This document shows positions 52,560-61,566 of a stretch of 64,000 nt of DNA, one piece after another. How positions within the stretch are numbered: position 1 is the stretch's first letter; each line of letters starts with the position of its first letter. Under the pieces are notes generated by a model, which had not been told where the DNA came from, searched no databases, and saw only the letters and a program-made list of their open reading frames with translations. Source of the stretch: Methanobacterium_B sp963825335 (lineage in GTDB: Archaea; Methanobacteriota; Methanobacteria; Methanobacteriales; Methanobacteriaceae); contig CAWGSP010000001.1 of NCBI GenBank assembly GCA_963825335.1, positions 1,922,001 through 1,986,000 of the forward strand, in the 5' to 3' direction. The position numbers and the translations under genes are program-made.

Positions 52560-55469
52560 ATGACACTAAAAAAAGGAAGTATAAATATAAAAGGGGCACG
52601 TGAGCACAACCTCCAAAATATTGAACTCACACTCCCAAGGGATAAGTTTCTGGTAATCACGGGTATCAGTGGTTCGGGAAAATCATCCCTTGCTTTTGAT
52701 ACCATATATGCTGAGGGACAGCGCAGATATGTCGAGTCATTGTCATCGTATGCAAGACAGTTTCTGGGACAGATGAAAAAACCCGAGGTAGATTATATAG
52801 AGGGATTATCACCCGCAATATCAATAGACCAGAAAACAACTAGGATGAACCCAAGATCAACAGTTGGTACAGTCACGGAGATATATGATTATTTCCGTCT
52901 ATTATTTGCCCGTGTAGGTACCCCTCACTGTTATAAATGTGGTAATGAAATATCACAGCAAACAGCCGGACAAATTGTCGACTCAATACTCACAGAAAAA
53001 GAACACACAAAAATCATGATCCTAGCACCGCTCGTCAAGGATAGGAAAGGAGAACATCACAAAGTCTTTGAAGACCTTAAAAAGAAGGGATTTGTACGTG
53101 TGAGGGTTGATGGTGAAATTTCTAGTCTTGACACAGATTTTGAGCTGGATAAAAACCGCAAACATTCGGTAGAAGTGGTTGTTGACAGGCTAGTAATACG
53201 TTCTGATGAGGACTTCAAGAAAAGATTGGCTGATTCAGTTGAAACAGCGCTAGAACTGGGAGAGGGACTGGTAATTGTATCGTATATTGATCGAGACAAA
53301 CCCACAGACAAGGTGTTCAGCGAACACTTCGCATGTACAGAATGTGGTATCAACTTCGAAGAGATCAGTCCGAGGATGTTCTCATTCAACAGTCCGCACG
53401 GTGCATGTCCCGAATGTAATGGTCTTGGAAGCAAATTAGAGATAGACACTGACTTTGTGGTGCCTGATAAACATCTTTCACTCAATGATGGTGCGATCTT
53501 ACCATGGAGCAAGTCATCTAACAAAGATAACTACTACAACCAGATGCTTCGTGCAGTGGCTGACCATTATGGGTTCAGCATGGACACGCCCTTCGAGGAT
53601 CTTCCTGAAAAATTCCAGAAGTACATATTGTACGGAACACCCGATAAGGTTGAATTCAATTTTATAAGAAAAAATAGACATTACAAGGTTAACCGCCGTT
53701 TTGAAGGTGTTGTTAAACGTATGGAACGTTTGTTTATGGAAACACAGTCCAATTATATGAGGAATTATGTTGGAAAGTTCATGAGCGACCGTAAATGTCC
53801 TGTTTGTGGCGGCACGCGCCTGAGGCCAGAGAGCAGGTCAGTAACCATAGGTGGAAAATCCATCTCAGAAGTTGTGGAAATGCCAATAAAAACTTCAAAA
53901 CTATTCTTTGAAGAATTAGAGTTAAAGCAGATGGAACTGTATATTGCAAAGGAAATATTGAAGGAAATAAGGGAACGTCTCAAATTCCTTGCAGATGTTG
54001 GTCTTGACTACATAACACTCGACAGATCATCGGGTACACTCTCAGGTGGTGAAGCCCAAAGAATAAGGCTTGCAACACAAATTGGTTCGGGATTGGTTGG
54101 TGTCCTCTACATACTAGACGAACCCAGCATAGGACTTCATCAAAGGGACAATGCAAGACTGATAGAAACCCTGAAAAGACTCAGGGATATAGGTAACACA
54201 TTGATAGTGGTGGAACACGACGAAGAAACCATACTATCCGCAGATCATGTCGTGGATATTGGTCCGGGTGCTGGTGAGCACGGTGGAAAGGTAATTGCAG
54301 AGGGAACACCGCAGGAAATAATGGAAAATCCAGATTCCATAACAGGGAAATACCTGTCAAGAACAGAAACCATTCACATACCAGAATACAGACACGAACC
54401 CAATGGGAATTTTATAACAGTAAAGGGTGCAAGACAGAATAATCTCCAGAATATTGACGTCAAGTTTCCTTTAGGAGTCTTCACATGTATAACAGGAGTT
54501 TCTGGATCGGGTAAAAGCACATTGATAAACGATGTGCTGTTTAAGGGCGTCAATGGAAAGCTCAACCGTAAAAATATGCTGGCAGGTAAACACGATGAAA
54601 TAACTGGTATAGAAAATCTGGACAAGGTGATCATCATAGACCAGTCACCGATAGGACGTACTCCCAGGTCAAATTCAGCAACTTACACAGGAGTTTTCAC
54701 ATATATAAGGGAACTGTTTGCAACCACACTGGCATCAAAGAACAGGGGTTATAAACCTGGTAGGTTTAGTTTCAATGTTAAAGGTGGCCGTTGTGAAGCA
54801 TGCAGCGGTGATGGTATAATCCAAATAGAAATGCATTTTCTAGCAGACGTATATGTACCATGCGAGGTATGTAATGGTAAACGATACAACAGAGAGACCC
54901 TAGATGTACGGTATAAGGGTAAAAACATTGCAGAAGTACTAGATATGACAGTAGAGGAATCACTGGAATTTTTCAAAAACATACCCAAGATACATAAAAA
55001 ACTCAAAACTCTCGACGATGTTGGATTGGGATACATCAAACTCGGACAACCCGCAACAACATTATCCGGTGGGGAAGCTCAACGTGTGAAACTGGCTAAA
55101 GAGCTGAGTCGACAGAGTACCGGTAAAACACTCTACATACTGGATGAACCTACAACAGGACTGCACTTTGCAGACATTAAAAAACTTTTAGATGTGCTCG
55201 GAAGGCTCCGAGATTCTGGTAATACAGTACTTGTCATCGAACACAACTTGGACGTTATTAAAACAGCGGATTACATAATAGACCTAGGACCCGAAGGTGG
55301 AGATGAGGGGGGTCTGGTCGTGGCAGAAGGAACTCCAGAAGAAGTTGCCCAGACCACAAGTTACACTGGAATCTACTTAAAAGATGTATTAGAAGGTATA
55401 ACTCCCCATATGGGCGGATCAATATTGTCTAACGAAGAATTAGAGAAATCATCATCGAAGTATGATTAG
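52560..55469 (+). CDS. uvrA: UvrABC excinuclease subunit A
   Basis: A 969-residue damage sensor with two ABC ATPase modules. Walker A ISGSGKSSLAFDTIYAEGQRRY near residue 36 and VSGSGKSTLINDVL near 650; two LSGGEAQR signatures (~490, ~835). Zinc-binding cysteine sets include CYKCGNE, CPVCGGTRLRP and CEACSGDG ... CEVCNGKRYN. Loads UvrB on damaged DNA. Co-transcribed with uvrB. Confidence 0.97.
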   Translation: MTLKKGSINIKGAREHNLQNIELTLPRDKFLVITGISGSGKSSLAFDTIYAEGQRRYVESLSSYARQFLGQMKKPEVDYIEGLSPAISIDQKTTRMNPRSTVGTVTEIYDYFRLLFARVGTPHCYKCGNEISQQTAGQIVDSILTEKEHTKIMILAPLVKDRKGEHHKVFEDLKKKGFVRVRVDGEISSLDTDFELDKNRKHSVEVVVDRLVIRSDEDFKKRLADSVETALELGEGLVIVSYIDRDKPTDKVFSEHFACTECGINFEEISPRMFSFNSPHGACPECNGLGSKLEIDTDFVVPDKHLSLNDGAILPWSKSSNKDNYYNQMLRAVADHYGFSMDTPFEDLPEKFQKYILYGTPDKVEFNFIRKNRHYKVNRRFEGVVKRMERLFMETQSNYMRNYVGKFMSDRKCPVCGGTRLRPESRSVTIGGKSISEVVEMPIKTSKLFFEELELKQMELYIAKEILKEIRERLKFLADVGLDYITLDRSSGTLSGGEAQRIRLATQIGSGLVGVLYILDEPSIGLHQRDNARLIETLKRLRDIGNTLIVVEHDEETILSADHVVDIGPGAGEHGGKVIAEGTPQEIMENPDSITGKYLSRTETIHIPEYRHEPNGNFITVKGARQNNLQNIDVKFPLGVFTCITGVSGSGKSTLINDVLFKGVNGKLNRKNMLAGKHDEITGIENLDKVIIIDQSPIGRTPRSNSATYTGVFTYIRELFATTLASKNRGYKPGRFSFNVKGGRCEACSGDGIIQIEMHFLADVYVPCEVCNGKRYNRETLDVRYKGKNIAEVLDMTVEESLEFFKNIPKIHKKLKTLDDVGLGYIKLGQPATTLSGGEAQRVKLAKELSRQSTGKTLYILDEPTTGLHFADIKKLLDVLGRLRDSGNTVLVIEHNLDVIKTADYIIDLGPEGGDEGGLVVAEGTPEEVAQTTSYTGIYLKDVLEGITPHMGGSILSNEELEKSSSKYD

Positions 55470-55498
55470 TATCTTGTACAGACGATCTATCTTTTAAT

Positions 55499-55517
55499 AT
55501 ATTTTTTTCTTTTTTTA
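55499..55517 (+). terminator. T-run terminator after uvrA
   Basis: T-rich tract 30 nt past the uvrA stop. Confidence 0.5.
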
Positions 55518-55620
55518 AACTTAATTTTATTGTACAAGAACATTTTTAAAGGTCTCAGACTTCAGCATATATTTTTATTTAGAAAACATTATATGCAATA
55601 ATACATATATTTGAGATAAA

Positions 55621-55794
55621 ATGTACTCAATAATTTGCTTTCTGATGAAAATTATGACCAGCCTTTTATTTTCCACTTTATCTAAAGCAGATATTATCGT
55701 TTCACCTTCAGCAAAAAACTTCTACAATATATTAGATGATGTATGTCTTGATGATGGTGTAATAAGTTTGGGAGAGGATTATAATGGTTTTTAG
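55621..55794 (+). CDS. Possible 57-residue protein before histidine kinase
   Basis: An open frame filling most of the 55470-55783 gap and overlapping the kinase start by 11 nt. It reads MYSIICFLMKIMTSLL, then SKADIIVSPSAKNFYNILDD and a short acidic tail. It looks protein-like rather than random and could be a small coupled partner or a fragment of a larger lost gene. Ribosome site weak (GAGATAAA). Family unknown. Confidence 0.3.
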   Translation: MYSIICFLMKIMTSLLFSTLSKADIIVSPSAKNFYNILDDVCLDDGVISLGEDYNGF

Positions 55795-56668
55795 TTATCT
55801 ATTTTTATCGTTACCTTCATTTAAACCAGTTTACGGTGGATTAATGGGTGATGCCGATTATTTTCTATTGTTGTTGTTACTGCTTGTTATCCTGATGGTA
55901 GCACTTTTGACTGAAAGGGTTGAAAAGGTCAGGAAACTGAGAAGCTTAAACAAAGAACTTAAAAAGGAAACGATCAAACTTGAAGATGCTAATCAAGAGT
56001 TAGAATCCTTCGCATATAGTGTTTCCCACGATCTTAGGGTCCCATTACGGGCAATTGATGGATTTTCACGAATAGTACTCGAAGACTATGAACACGAACT
56101 GGATGAAGAAGGTGTGAGGCTACTGAAGATAGTGCGTGAAAATACCAAGAAAATGGGTCAGTTAATCGATGATATACTACTTTTGTCTCGTGTTGGGCGT
56201 CAGCAAATGAATGTTTCCAAGATGGATATGACGTCACTTGTGAATAACATTTATAACGATTTTGAACAGGATTTGAAGGGCCGCGATGTAAAGTTTGAGG
56301 TCGATGATTTACCAGTAGCCTATGCAGACAGAGCTTTGATGACACAGGTTTTAACCAACATCATAGGGAATGCTATTAAATTTACCCACGACACCAAAAA
56401 TGCAGAGATCAAAGTTGGTTCAGATGAAGAAGATGATTACAATGTGTACTATGTGAAGGACAATGGTGCTGGTTTTGATATGAAATATTACGACAAATTG
56501 TTCGGCCTATTCCAGCGATTACACACACAGGAAGAATTTGAAGGCACAGGTGTAGGTCTTTCAATAGTCCAAAGGGTTATTACAAGACATGATGGTCGTG
56601 TTTGGGGCGAAGGAGAGGTTGGTAAAGGTGCAACCATCTACTTTTCACTTCCCAAAGAAATTGATTAG
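55784..56668 (+). CDS. Membrane-bound sensor histidine kinase
   Basis: A 294-residue kinase: one or two membrane segments in the first 45 residues, a short coiled coil (~48-72), HisKA with the phosphoacceptor His in SVSHDLRVPLRAIDGFS (near residue 84), and HATPase_c with NIIGNAIKFTHD, DNGAGFD and GTGVGLSIVQRV. No distinct extracellular sensor domain, so sensing may be through the membrane or a partner. First gene of a run of four signalling genes on the plus strand. GGGAGAGG upstream of the ATG. Confidence 0.9.
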   Translation: MVFSYLFLSLPSFKPVYGGLMGDADYFLLLLLLLVILMVALLTERVEKVRKLRSLNKELKKETIKLEDANQELESFAYSVSHDLRVPLRAIDGFSRIVLEDYEHELDEEGVRLLKIVRENTKKMGQLIDDILLLSRVGRQQMNVSKMDMTSLVNNIYNDFEQDLKGRDVKFEVDDLPVAYADRALMTQVLTNIIGNAIKFTHDTKNAEIKVGSDEEDDYNVYYVKDNGAGFDMKYYDKLFGLFQRLHTQEEFEGTGVGLSIVQRVITRHDGRVWGEGEVGKGATIYFSLPKEID

Positions 56669-56736
56669 TTTTATTTGATAGGATGAATTGAAAAAATTTA
56701 TTGAATGGTCTGGTAAGTACGATGGGGTGAGATTTT

Positions 56737-57198
56737 ATGAGCTTAGACGAAGTAGAAATTCTTCTGGTAGAGGATAATCCAACAGACGCAGAACTCACAA
56801 TGAGAGCACTTAAACGAAAAAATCTTATTAATAAATTGGTATGGGTTAAAGATGGGGCAGAAGCTTTAGATTTTCTATTTGCAAAGGGAATTTATTCGGA
56901 TAGAAATGTTGAAGACTTTCCTAAACTCATACTTCTCGATCTCAGAATGCCAAAGGTTGATGGTCTGGAAGTGCTCCACAAGATAAAAGAGGATGAAAGA
57001 ACCCGTAAAATACCCGTAGTAATATTAACATCATCACAAGAGGATAGGGATATAGTTGAAAGCTATGAATTAGGTGTTAATAGTTATGTGAGTAAGCCAG
57101 TTGAATTTGATGAATTTATCGATGCTGTTTCTACCATGGGATTCTACTGGATTTTAATTAACAAACCCCCTTCCGAGGTTCCACATGGCACAGATTAA
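56737..57198 (+). CDS. Response regulator, single receiver domain (Rcp1-like)
   Basis: A 153-residue stand-alone receiver: acidic pair in LLVEDNPTDAELT, phosphoacceptor Asp in LILLDLRMPKVDG, Thr/Ser in ILTSSQED and Lys in VSKPVEF. The long loop after beta-3 is of the type found in Rcp1 regulators that act with phytochrome-like kinases. Its end overlaps the next gene by 14 nt. Probably carries phosphate from the kinase at 55784 to the next protein. Confidence 0.9.
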   Translation: MSLDEVEILLVEDNPTDAELTMRALKRKNLINKLVWVKDGAEALDFLFAKGIYSDRNVEDFPKLILLDLRMPKVDGLEVLHKIKEDERTRKIPVVILTSSQEDRDIVESYELGVNSYVSKPVEFDEFIDAVSTMGFYWILINKPPSEVPHGTD

Positions 57199-58585
57199 GA
57201 TATTAATATTAGAAGATGTAAAACTCGATGCAGAACTCACAGAGCGTGAATTAAAAAGTTCAAAGTTGGATTATATTTCAAAACGTGTAGAAGAAGAATC
57301 TGATTTCAGAAGAGCACTAGAAGAATTTAAACCAGACCTGATACTTGCTGATCACTCCCTCCCTCATTTTGACGGTGTATCTGCTCTCAAAATAGTGAAA
57401 GAATCATCACCAGATACCATGTTCATATTTGTCAGCGGTAAAATTGGAGAAGAATTTGCCGTTGAAATGTTAAAGGATGGGGCAACAGATTATGTACTTA
57501 AAAGTAACCTGCCGAAACTGGGACATGCTGTTAAGAGAGCATTAAATGAGCATAATAAAAAGATTAAACTCAGAAATGCTCAAAATGCATTGTTGGAGAG
57601 TGAAAACAAATACAGGACACTTTTCGAAAAGAATAAAAATCCCATCATTGTTTTTGATAACGAGGGCAATTTTATGGAAAGTAATGAAGCAGCCCTCAAT
57701 TTCATGGAAACTAAACCAGACCAACTTTTAGAGAGTAATCTGGCCGATTTTATTTTCAACGACCAAGAAATCGAAGGAGAAAATACCCAATTCTGGAAGG
57801 AAGGAGATGTCAGTGAAGTAAAATTCATGATCAAAGGCAAGATCAAGGTTATGGAAATTACAGTGACGCATGTGGATTTGAAAGATAAAAACATCGTCTT
57901 TGGTGTTGGAAAAGATATTACTGAACGTAAAAAGGCAGAAATTGAAATATTATCGTCATTGGAAGAAAAGGAACTCTTGTTGAGGGAGATACATCATAGG
58001 GTTAAAAATAATCTCCAGATAATATCAACTCTACTCACACTACAATCATCTAAATCAAAAAATGACGATGTTGATGATTTGTATAAAGAAAGTCAGAGGC
58101 GTATACAATCAATTGCATTGATACATGAGAATCTCTACCACTCAGAGTATCTTGCACATATAAACTTTGCAGAATATACTAAGGGCCTTGTAACTGATAT
58201 ATTCGACTCTTATGGTATTGATTCAAATGTTGTGGGTCTTAACATGGATATTGATGATGTTGTGATGGGCATAGAAACAGCAGTCCCATGCGGTCTAATC
58301 ATTAATGAACTTGTTTCAAACTCTCTTAAACATGGATTTCCAAATAAGAATGGTGGAGAAGTTAACATAGAACTCAACAAGATCGATGACAGCGAATATT
58401 CGCTCATTGTGAGTGATAATGGATTACCATTTCCAGAGGGTGTAGACCTCTTAACCTCGGATACGCTTGGATTGGAACTGATAAGGAATCTTGTGAAGCA
58501 ACTTGATTCTGAATTAACTTTAGATATGGACACTAAGGAATATAAGATCATATTTCGAGAACTTGAGTACAAGGAGAGAATTTGA
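57185..58585 (+). CDS. Hybrid receiver-PAS-histidine kinase (HisKA_2 type)
   Basis: A 466-residue protein: receiver domain (residues ~1-120; ILILEDVKLDAELTEREL, phosphoacceptor in LILADHSLPHFDG), PAS domain (~140-255, ending VGKDITERKKAE), then a HisKA_2 kinase with the His in REIHHRVKNNLQIISTLLTLQS (near residue 275) and a HATPase_c domain (NELVSNSLKHGFPN, SDNGLPFPEG, TLGLELIRNLVKQL). Soluble. Overlaps genes on both sides, indicating tight translational coupling. Confidence 0.9.
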   Translation: MAQIKILILEDVKLDAELTERELKSSKLDYISKRVEEESDFRRALEEFKPDLILADHSLPHFDGVSALKIVKESSPDTMFIFVSGKIGEEFAVEMLKDGATDYVLKSNLPKLGHAVKRALNEHNKKIKLRNAQNALLESENKYRTLFEKNKNPIIVFDNEGNFMESNEAALNFMETKPDQLLESNLADFIFNDQEIEGENTQFWKEGDVSEVKFMIKGKIKVMEITVTHVDLKDKNIVFGVGKDITERKKAEIEILSSLEEKELLLREIHHRVKNNLQIISTLLTLQSSKSKNDDVDDLYKESQRRIQSIALIHENLYHSEYLAHINFAEYTKGLVTDIFDSYGIDSNVVGLNMDIDDVVMGIETAVPCGLIINELVSNSLKHGFPNKNGGEVNIELNKIDDSEYSLIVSDNGLPFPEGVDLLTSDTLGLELIRNLVKQLDSELTLDMDTKEYKIIFRELEYKERI

Positions 58586-59439
58586 TGGTTAAAGCAAGGA
58601 TCATGATAGTAGAAGATGAAAGCATAGTTGCTATGGGAATAAAACATAAGTTAGAAGATTTGGGATATACTGTTGTGGGGATCGAATCAAGGGGAACTAA
58701 AGCTGTTGAAACAGCATTTAATACTGAACCTGATTTAATACTCATGGATATTGTTTTAAAGGGGAATATGGATGGAATTGAAGTAGCAGAACGGATCCAC
58801 AACCGTTTGGATACACCTATAATTTATCTCACAGCATACTCTGATGAAGAAGTTTTAAGGAGAGCCAGAATAACCGAACCCTACGGATTTATTCTAAAAC
58901 CATTCAAAAAGAGTGAAGTCAATGCTAATATTGAGATGGCGCTTTATAAACATGAAGCTGATAAAAAGAAAAGTGATTCTCTTAAAAAGAAAATTTTAGC
59001 CGATTTTTATGACTTTATTTTGACTCCTATGCCAACTAGTACGGGCAGTGATATTGAGATAAGACAGATGCTACTGAAGATATTTGAGGAACGTTTAGAA
59101 GAAGATCTCTACCCAAAGTTTGCAGAATATTTTGAGTCCCTTGAATTTGAAGACGAAAATGAACTCTTTGAAACATTTATGGGATGGGTTTCGGAAATAT
59201 TCAATGATTTCGGAATAAAAACAACTGTATCATCCAACCATGATAGATTATGTTTGAATCTTTTCAACTGTCCATGGATCACCGAAGTAAAGAAAAAACC
59301 AATGTTCTGTCTGAACTGTCAGGCTATTATACACCAGAGCTATATATGGACAGGATTAACAGGTATCATGGATAGGAAGTCAACTATTGCAGATGGATAT
59401 TCTAGGTGCACTTTCATGATCAGAAATTCTGGAGTCTAG
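58585..59439 (+). CDS. Response regulator with methanogen output domain
   Basis: About 284 residues. Receiver domain (~1-120) with IMIVEDESIVAMGIKHKLEDLGY and phosphoacceptor Asp in DLILMDIVLKGN, very like the receiver at 44738. The C-terminal ~150 residues are the methanogen-specific output domain, with Cys in NCPW, MFCLNC and RCTF. ATG 58585 shares its A with the previous TGA; ribosome site AAGGAGAG. End point of the phosphorelay; the output activity is unknown. Confidence 0.87.
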   Translation: MVKARIMIVEDESIVAMGIKHKLEDLGYTVVGIESRGTKAVETAFNTEPDLILMDIVLKGNMDGIEVAERIHNRLDTPIIYLTAYSDEEVLRRARITEPYGFILKPFKKSEVNANIEMALYKHEADKKKSDSLKKKILADFYDFILTPMPTSTGSDIEIRQMLLKIFEERLEEDLYPKFAEYFESLEFEDENELFETFMGWVSEIFNDFGIKTTVSSNHDRLCLNLFNCPWITEVKKKPMFCLNCQAIIHQSYIWTGLTGIMDRKSTIADGYSRCTFMIRNSGV

Positions 59440-59606
59440 GAGAATTTTCTCTTTAGACTCGATCCTATTATTTTTATCATTCAAAAACCACACTGTCGTG
59501 TTTAGGATGAACTCAGTAGTTAAATCTCATGAATACACCTTATTAATGTGGTCGTTGATACAATTTTATTTTTGGGCAAATAAGTTGATTAATATTTTCT
59601 CATTTA

Positions 59607-60071
59607 CTAAAAATATTTCATACTGGTTTTTTTAAATTCCTTTGTGCTGTAAAATATTTGATAGTCTGTGATATCGATGGTGTTAACAAAATTTTCAACC
59701 ACAACTTCGACTTCACTACGGGTTTTGCCGTGTATCATGGCGTATAGATTGTATGGCCAGTTAGGATAACTTTGTCTTTCATAACAATGGGTGATATTCG
59801 GTTCTTTTGAAAGATTTTCTCCTGCTTTTTTCAACAACTTTTCAGGCACTACAGCTGTGAACATACCATTTTCAGGATAACCAGAATTTCTGTGGTACAA
59901 AATTGCTCCAACATATTTGAGCATTCCATTTTTTGAATAGTTTTTCAGGCGTTTTATTACTTCAGTGCGTGAAATTCCTATTTTTTTGGCTATGTCACCA
60001 TAAGGGTCTAATGTTAATGGAATATCTTCCTGAACTTCTTTTATAAGCAATTTATCTATTTCATCGAACAT
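59607..60071 (-). CDS. ahbB: Sirohaem decarboxylase subunit beta
   Basis: A 154-residue Lrp/AsnC-like protein: an HTH-like N-terminus (DEIDKLLIKEVQEDIPLTLDPYGDIAKKIG) and an AsnC-type domain with GMFTAVVPE and ITHCYERQSYPNWPYNLYAMIHG. The latter pattern marks AhbB, which with AhbA decarboxylates sirohaem to 12,18-didecarboxysirohaem in the alternative haem pathway. Overlaps ahbA by 16 nt. Last gene of the ahbC-ahbD-ahbA-ahbB operon. Confidence 0.88.
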   Translation of the reverse strand: MFDEIDKLLIKEVQEDIPLTLDPYGDIAKKIGISRTEVIKRLKNYSKNGMLKYVGAILYHRNSGYPENGMFTAVVPEKLLKKAGENLSKEPNITHCYERQSYPNWPYNLYAMIHGKTRSEVEVVVENFVNTIDITDYQIFYSTKEFKKTSMKYF

Positions 60072-60568
60072 TTGGCATTGTCCTCCATCTCGAAGTATAC
60101 TCTTAATTTGAATAGTGTTAACTTGGGAAATTGGAATAGATTGTTCACACCTGCTAAATTGGATATGCCTTTCAAAATACGTTCTTTATCTGCTACTTTC
60201 TGGGTTGTTATTGTAAACCATACATTTAAACGTGTATTAAGATTTTTATTCGTAATAGATGATTTTAAATCGGGTACCCTGTAGTAGTTGTGTGTTATTT
60301 CGTTGTACGCATTTATATTGTCTACTACTGTTTTTAACTGGCTTTTGGATACGTTTATGCCTACTAGTACGCTGTTGTATCCCATTTGTGATGAGTTGAA
60401 AACCGCTCCTAACCGGCGTATATGGCCCGAATTTTTGATGGTTTCGATCCTATCAATCAGTTCTTCAGGCTCAATTTTGAGTTTATGGGCAAGTTCATGA
60501 TACGGATGTTCTTTTAGTGGTATCCCCTTCTGTATTGTGTTCAATATTTTATGGTCTAATTCGTCCAT
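60056..60568 (-). CDS. ahbA: Sirohaem decarboxylase subunit alpha
   Basis: About 170 residues, paralogous to AhbB. DELDHKILNTIQKGIPLKEHPYHELAHKL at the N-terminus, then HIRRLGAVFNSSQMGYNSVLVGINV and ITHNYYRVPDL ... LNVWFTITT, the AhbA pattern. Forms the decarboxylase with AhbB. ATG 60568 is selected by the strong AGGAGGTTGA (60579-60588), six nucleotides upstream; the longer TTG frame from 60577 starts inside that site. Confidence 0.88.
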   Translation of the reverse strand: MDELDHKILNTIQKGIPLKEHPYHELAHKLKIEPEELIDRIETIKNSGHIRRLGAVFNSSQMGYNSVLVGINVSKSQLKTVVDNINAYNEITHNYYRVPDLKSSITNKNLNTRLNVWFTITTQKVADKERILKGISNLAGVNNLFQFPKLTLFKLRVYFEMEDNAKCSMK

Positions 60569-60573
60569 ACTTT

Positions 60574-61566
60574 TCAACCTCCTAGGTTACACCAAGGATC
60601 TTCCGACATAAAGTTACCATCGTTGTAATGGAAGGCTCGTGCCCTGCAACCACCACAAATGTTTATATTTGAGCATTCACCACACTTACCCTCATAGTTT
60701 TTATAATCCCTGAGTTCGTTAAAAATTTTATTTTCCTGCCAGATCTCATTGAATGGTTTTTGTTTGACTGTATCAACCTTGACGGGTAGATACGGGCATA
60801 TGTGTACGTCACCATCAGGCAGTATACAGCAGTAGTTGATACCTGCAATGCATCCCCTTGTGAAACGGGATTGGATACCCATGTCTTTTGAAATGGGCAC
60901 GAATTGAGGGGCACATGTGGGTTTTAACTCTATTGGTGTGTTTTTTTGTAGTTTCATCACCAATTTTATCATCCTGAAATATTTTTCCATTTTTAAGGAG
61001 TCCTTTTCTATGTTCACCCCGCGCCCACTTGGCACAAGGAAGAAGGGATGAACCGCGCGAACACCTAAATCGGCAGCGAAATTTACTATGTCTTCAAATT
61101 GGTTGAAGTTGTTTTCTGTTAATGTTGTATTTATTTGGGCCATGATTCCTGTCTTAATCGTGTTTTTAATTCCTTCAACAGCTTTTTTCCATGCACCCTT
61201 CGAATTTCTGAATTTATCGTGATAGTCAGCTGTTGCACTGTCAAGACTGACAGACACAACTGATATGCCCGAGTTTTTGATCTGTTCTGCTACGCTTTTG
61301 GATATCATGGTTCCGTTACTGCCTAATGCTGGACGCAGACCATTTGATGATGCGTATTCTGCAAGTTCAAAAATGTCGCTTCTCAGGAGGGGTTCACCAC
61401 CGCTCAATATTAGGATCTTAAATCCTGCTTTTATTATTTCGTCGATTAATTGCTTTCCTTGTGTTGTGGTGAGTTCGTTAGATGATTCAACTTCTGGTCC
61501 TGATCCACGGTAGCAGTGTTCACAGTATAAGTTGCATTTTTTTGTGGTGTTCCATGATAAAATCAT
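60574..61566 (-). CDS. ahbD: Haem b synthase AhbD (radical SAM/SPASM)
   Basis: A 330-residue radical SAM enzyme. CxxxCxxC in WNTTKKCNLYCEHCYRG at residues 11-18, SGGEPLLRSD near 57, and a C-terminal auxiliary-cluster region (CGECSNINICGGCRARAF, then SEDPWCNLGG). AhbD oxidatively decarboxylates Fe-coproporphyrin III to haem b. Assignment follows from the C-terminal SEDPWC ending and the operon with ahbA, ahbB and ahbC. Slightly shorter at the N-terminus than relatives. Start overlaps the restored end of ahbC as ATGA. Confidence 0.87.
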   Translation of the reverse strand: MILSWNTTKKCNLYCEHCYRGSGPEVESSNELTTTQGKQLIDEIIKAGFKILILSGGEPLLRSDIFELAEYASSNGLRPALGSNGTMISKSVAEQIKNSGISVVSVSLDSATADYHDKFRNSKGAWKKAVEGIKNTIKTGIMAQINTTLTENNFNQFEDIVNFAADLGVRAVHPFFLVPSGRGVNIEKDSLKMEKYFRMIKLVMKLQKNTPIELKPTCAPQFVPISKDMGIQSRFTRGCIAGINYCCILPDGDVHICPYLPVKVDTVKQKPFNEIWQENKIFNELRDYKNYEGKCGECSNINICGGCRARAFHYNDGNFMSEDPWCNLGG

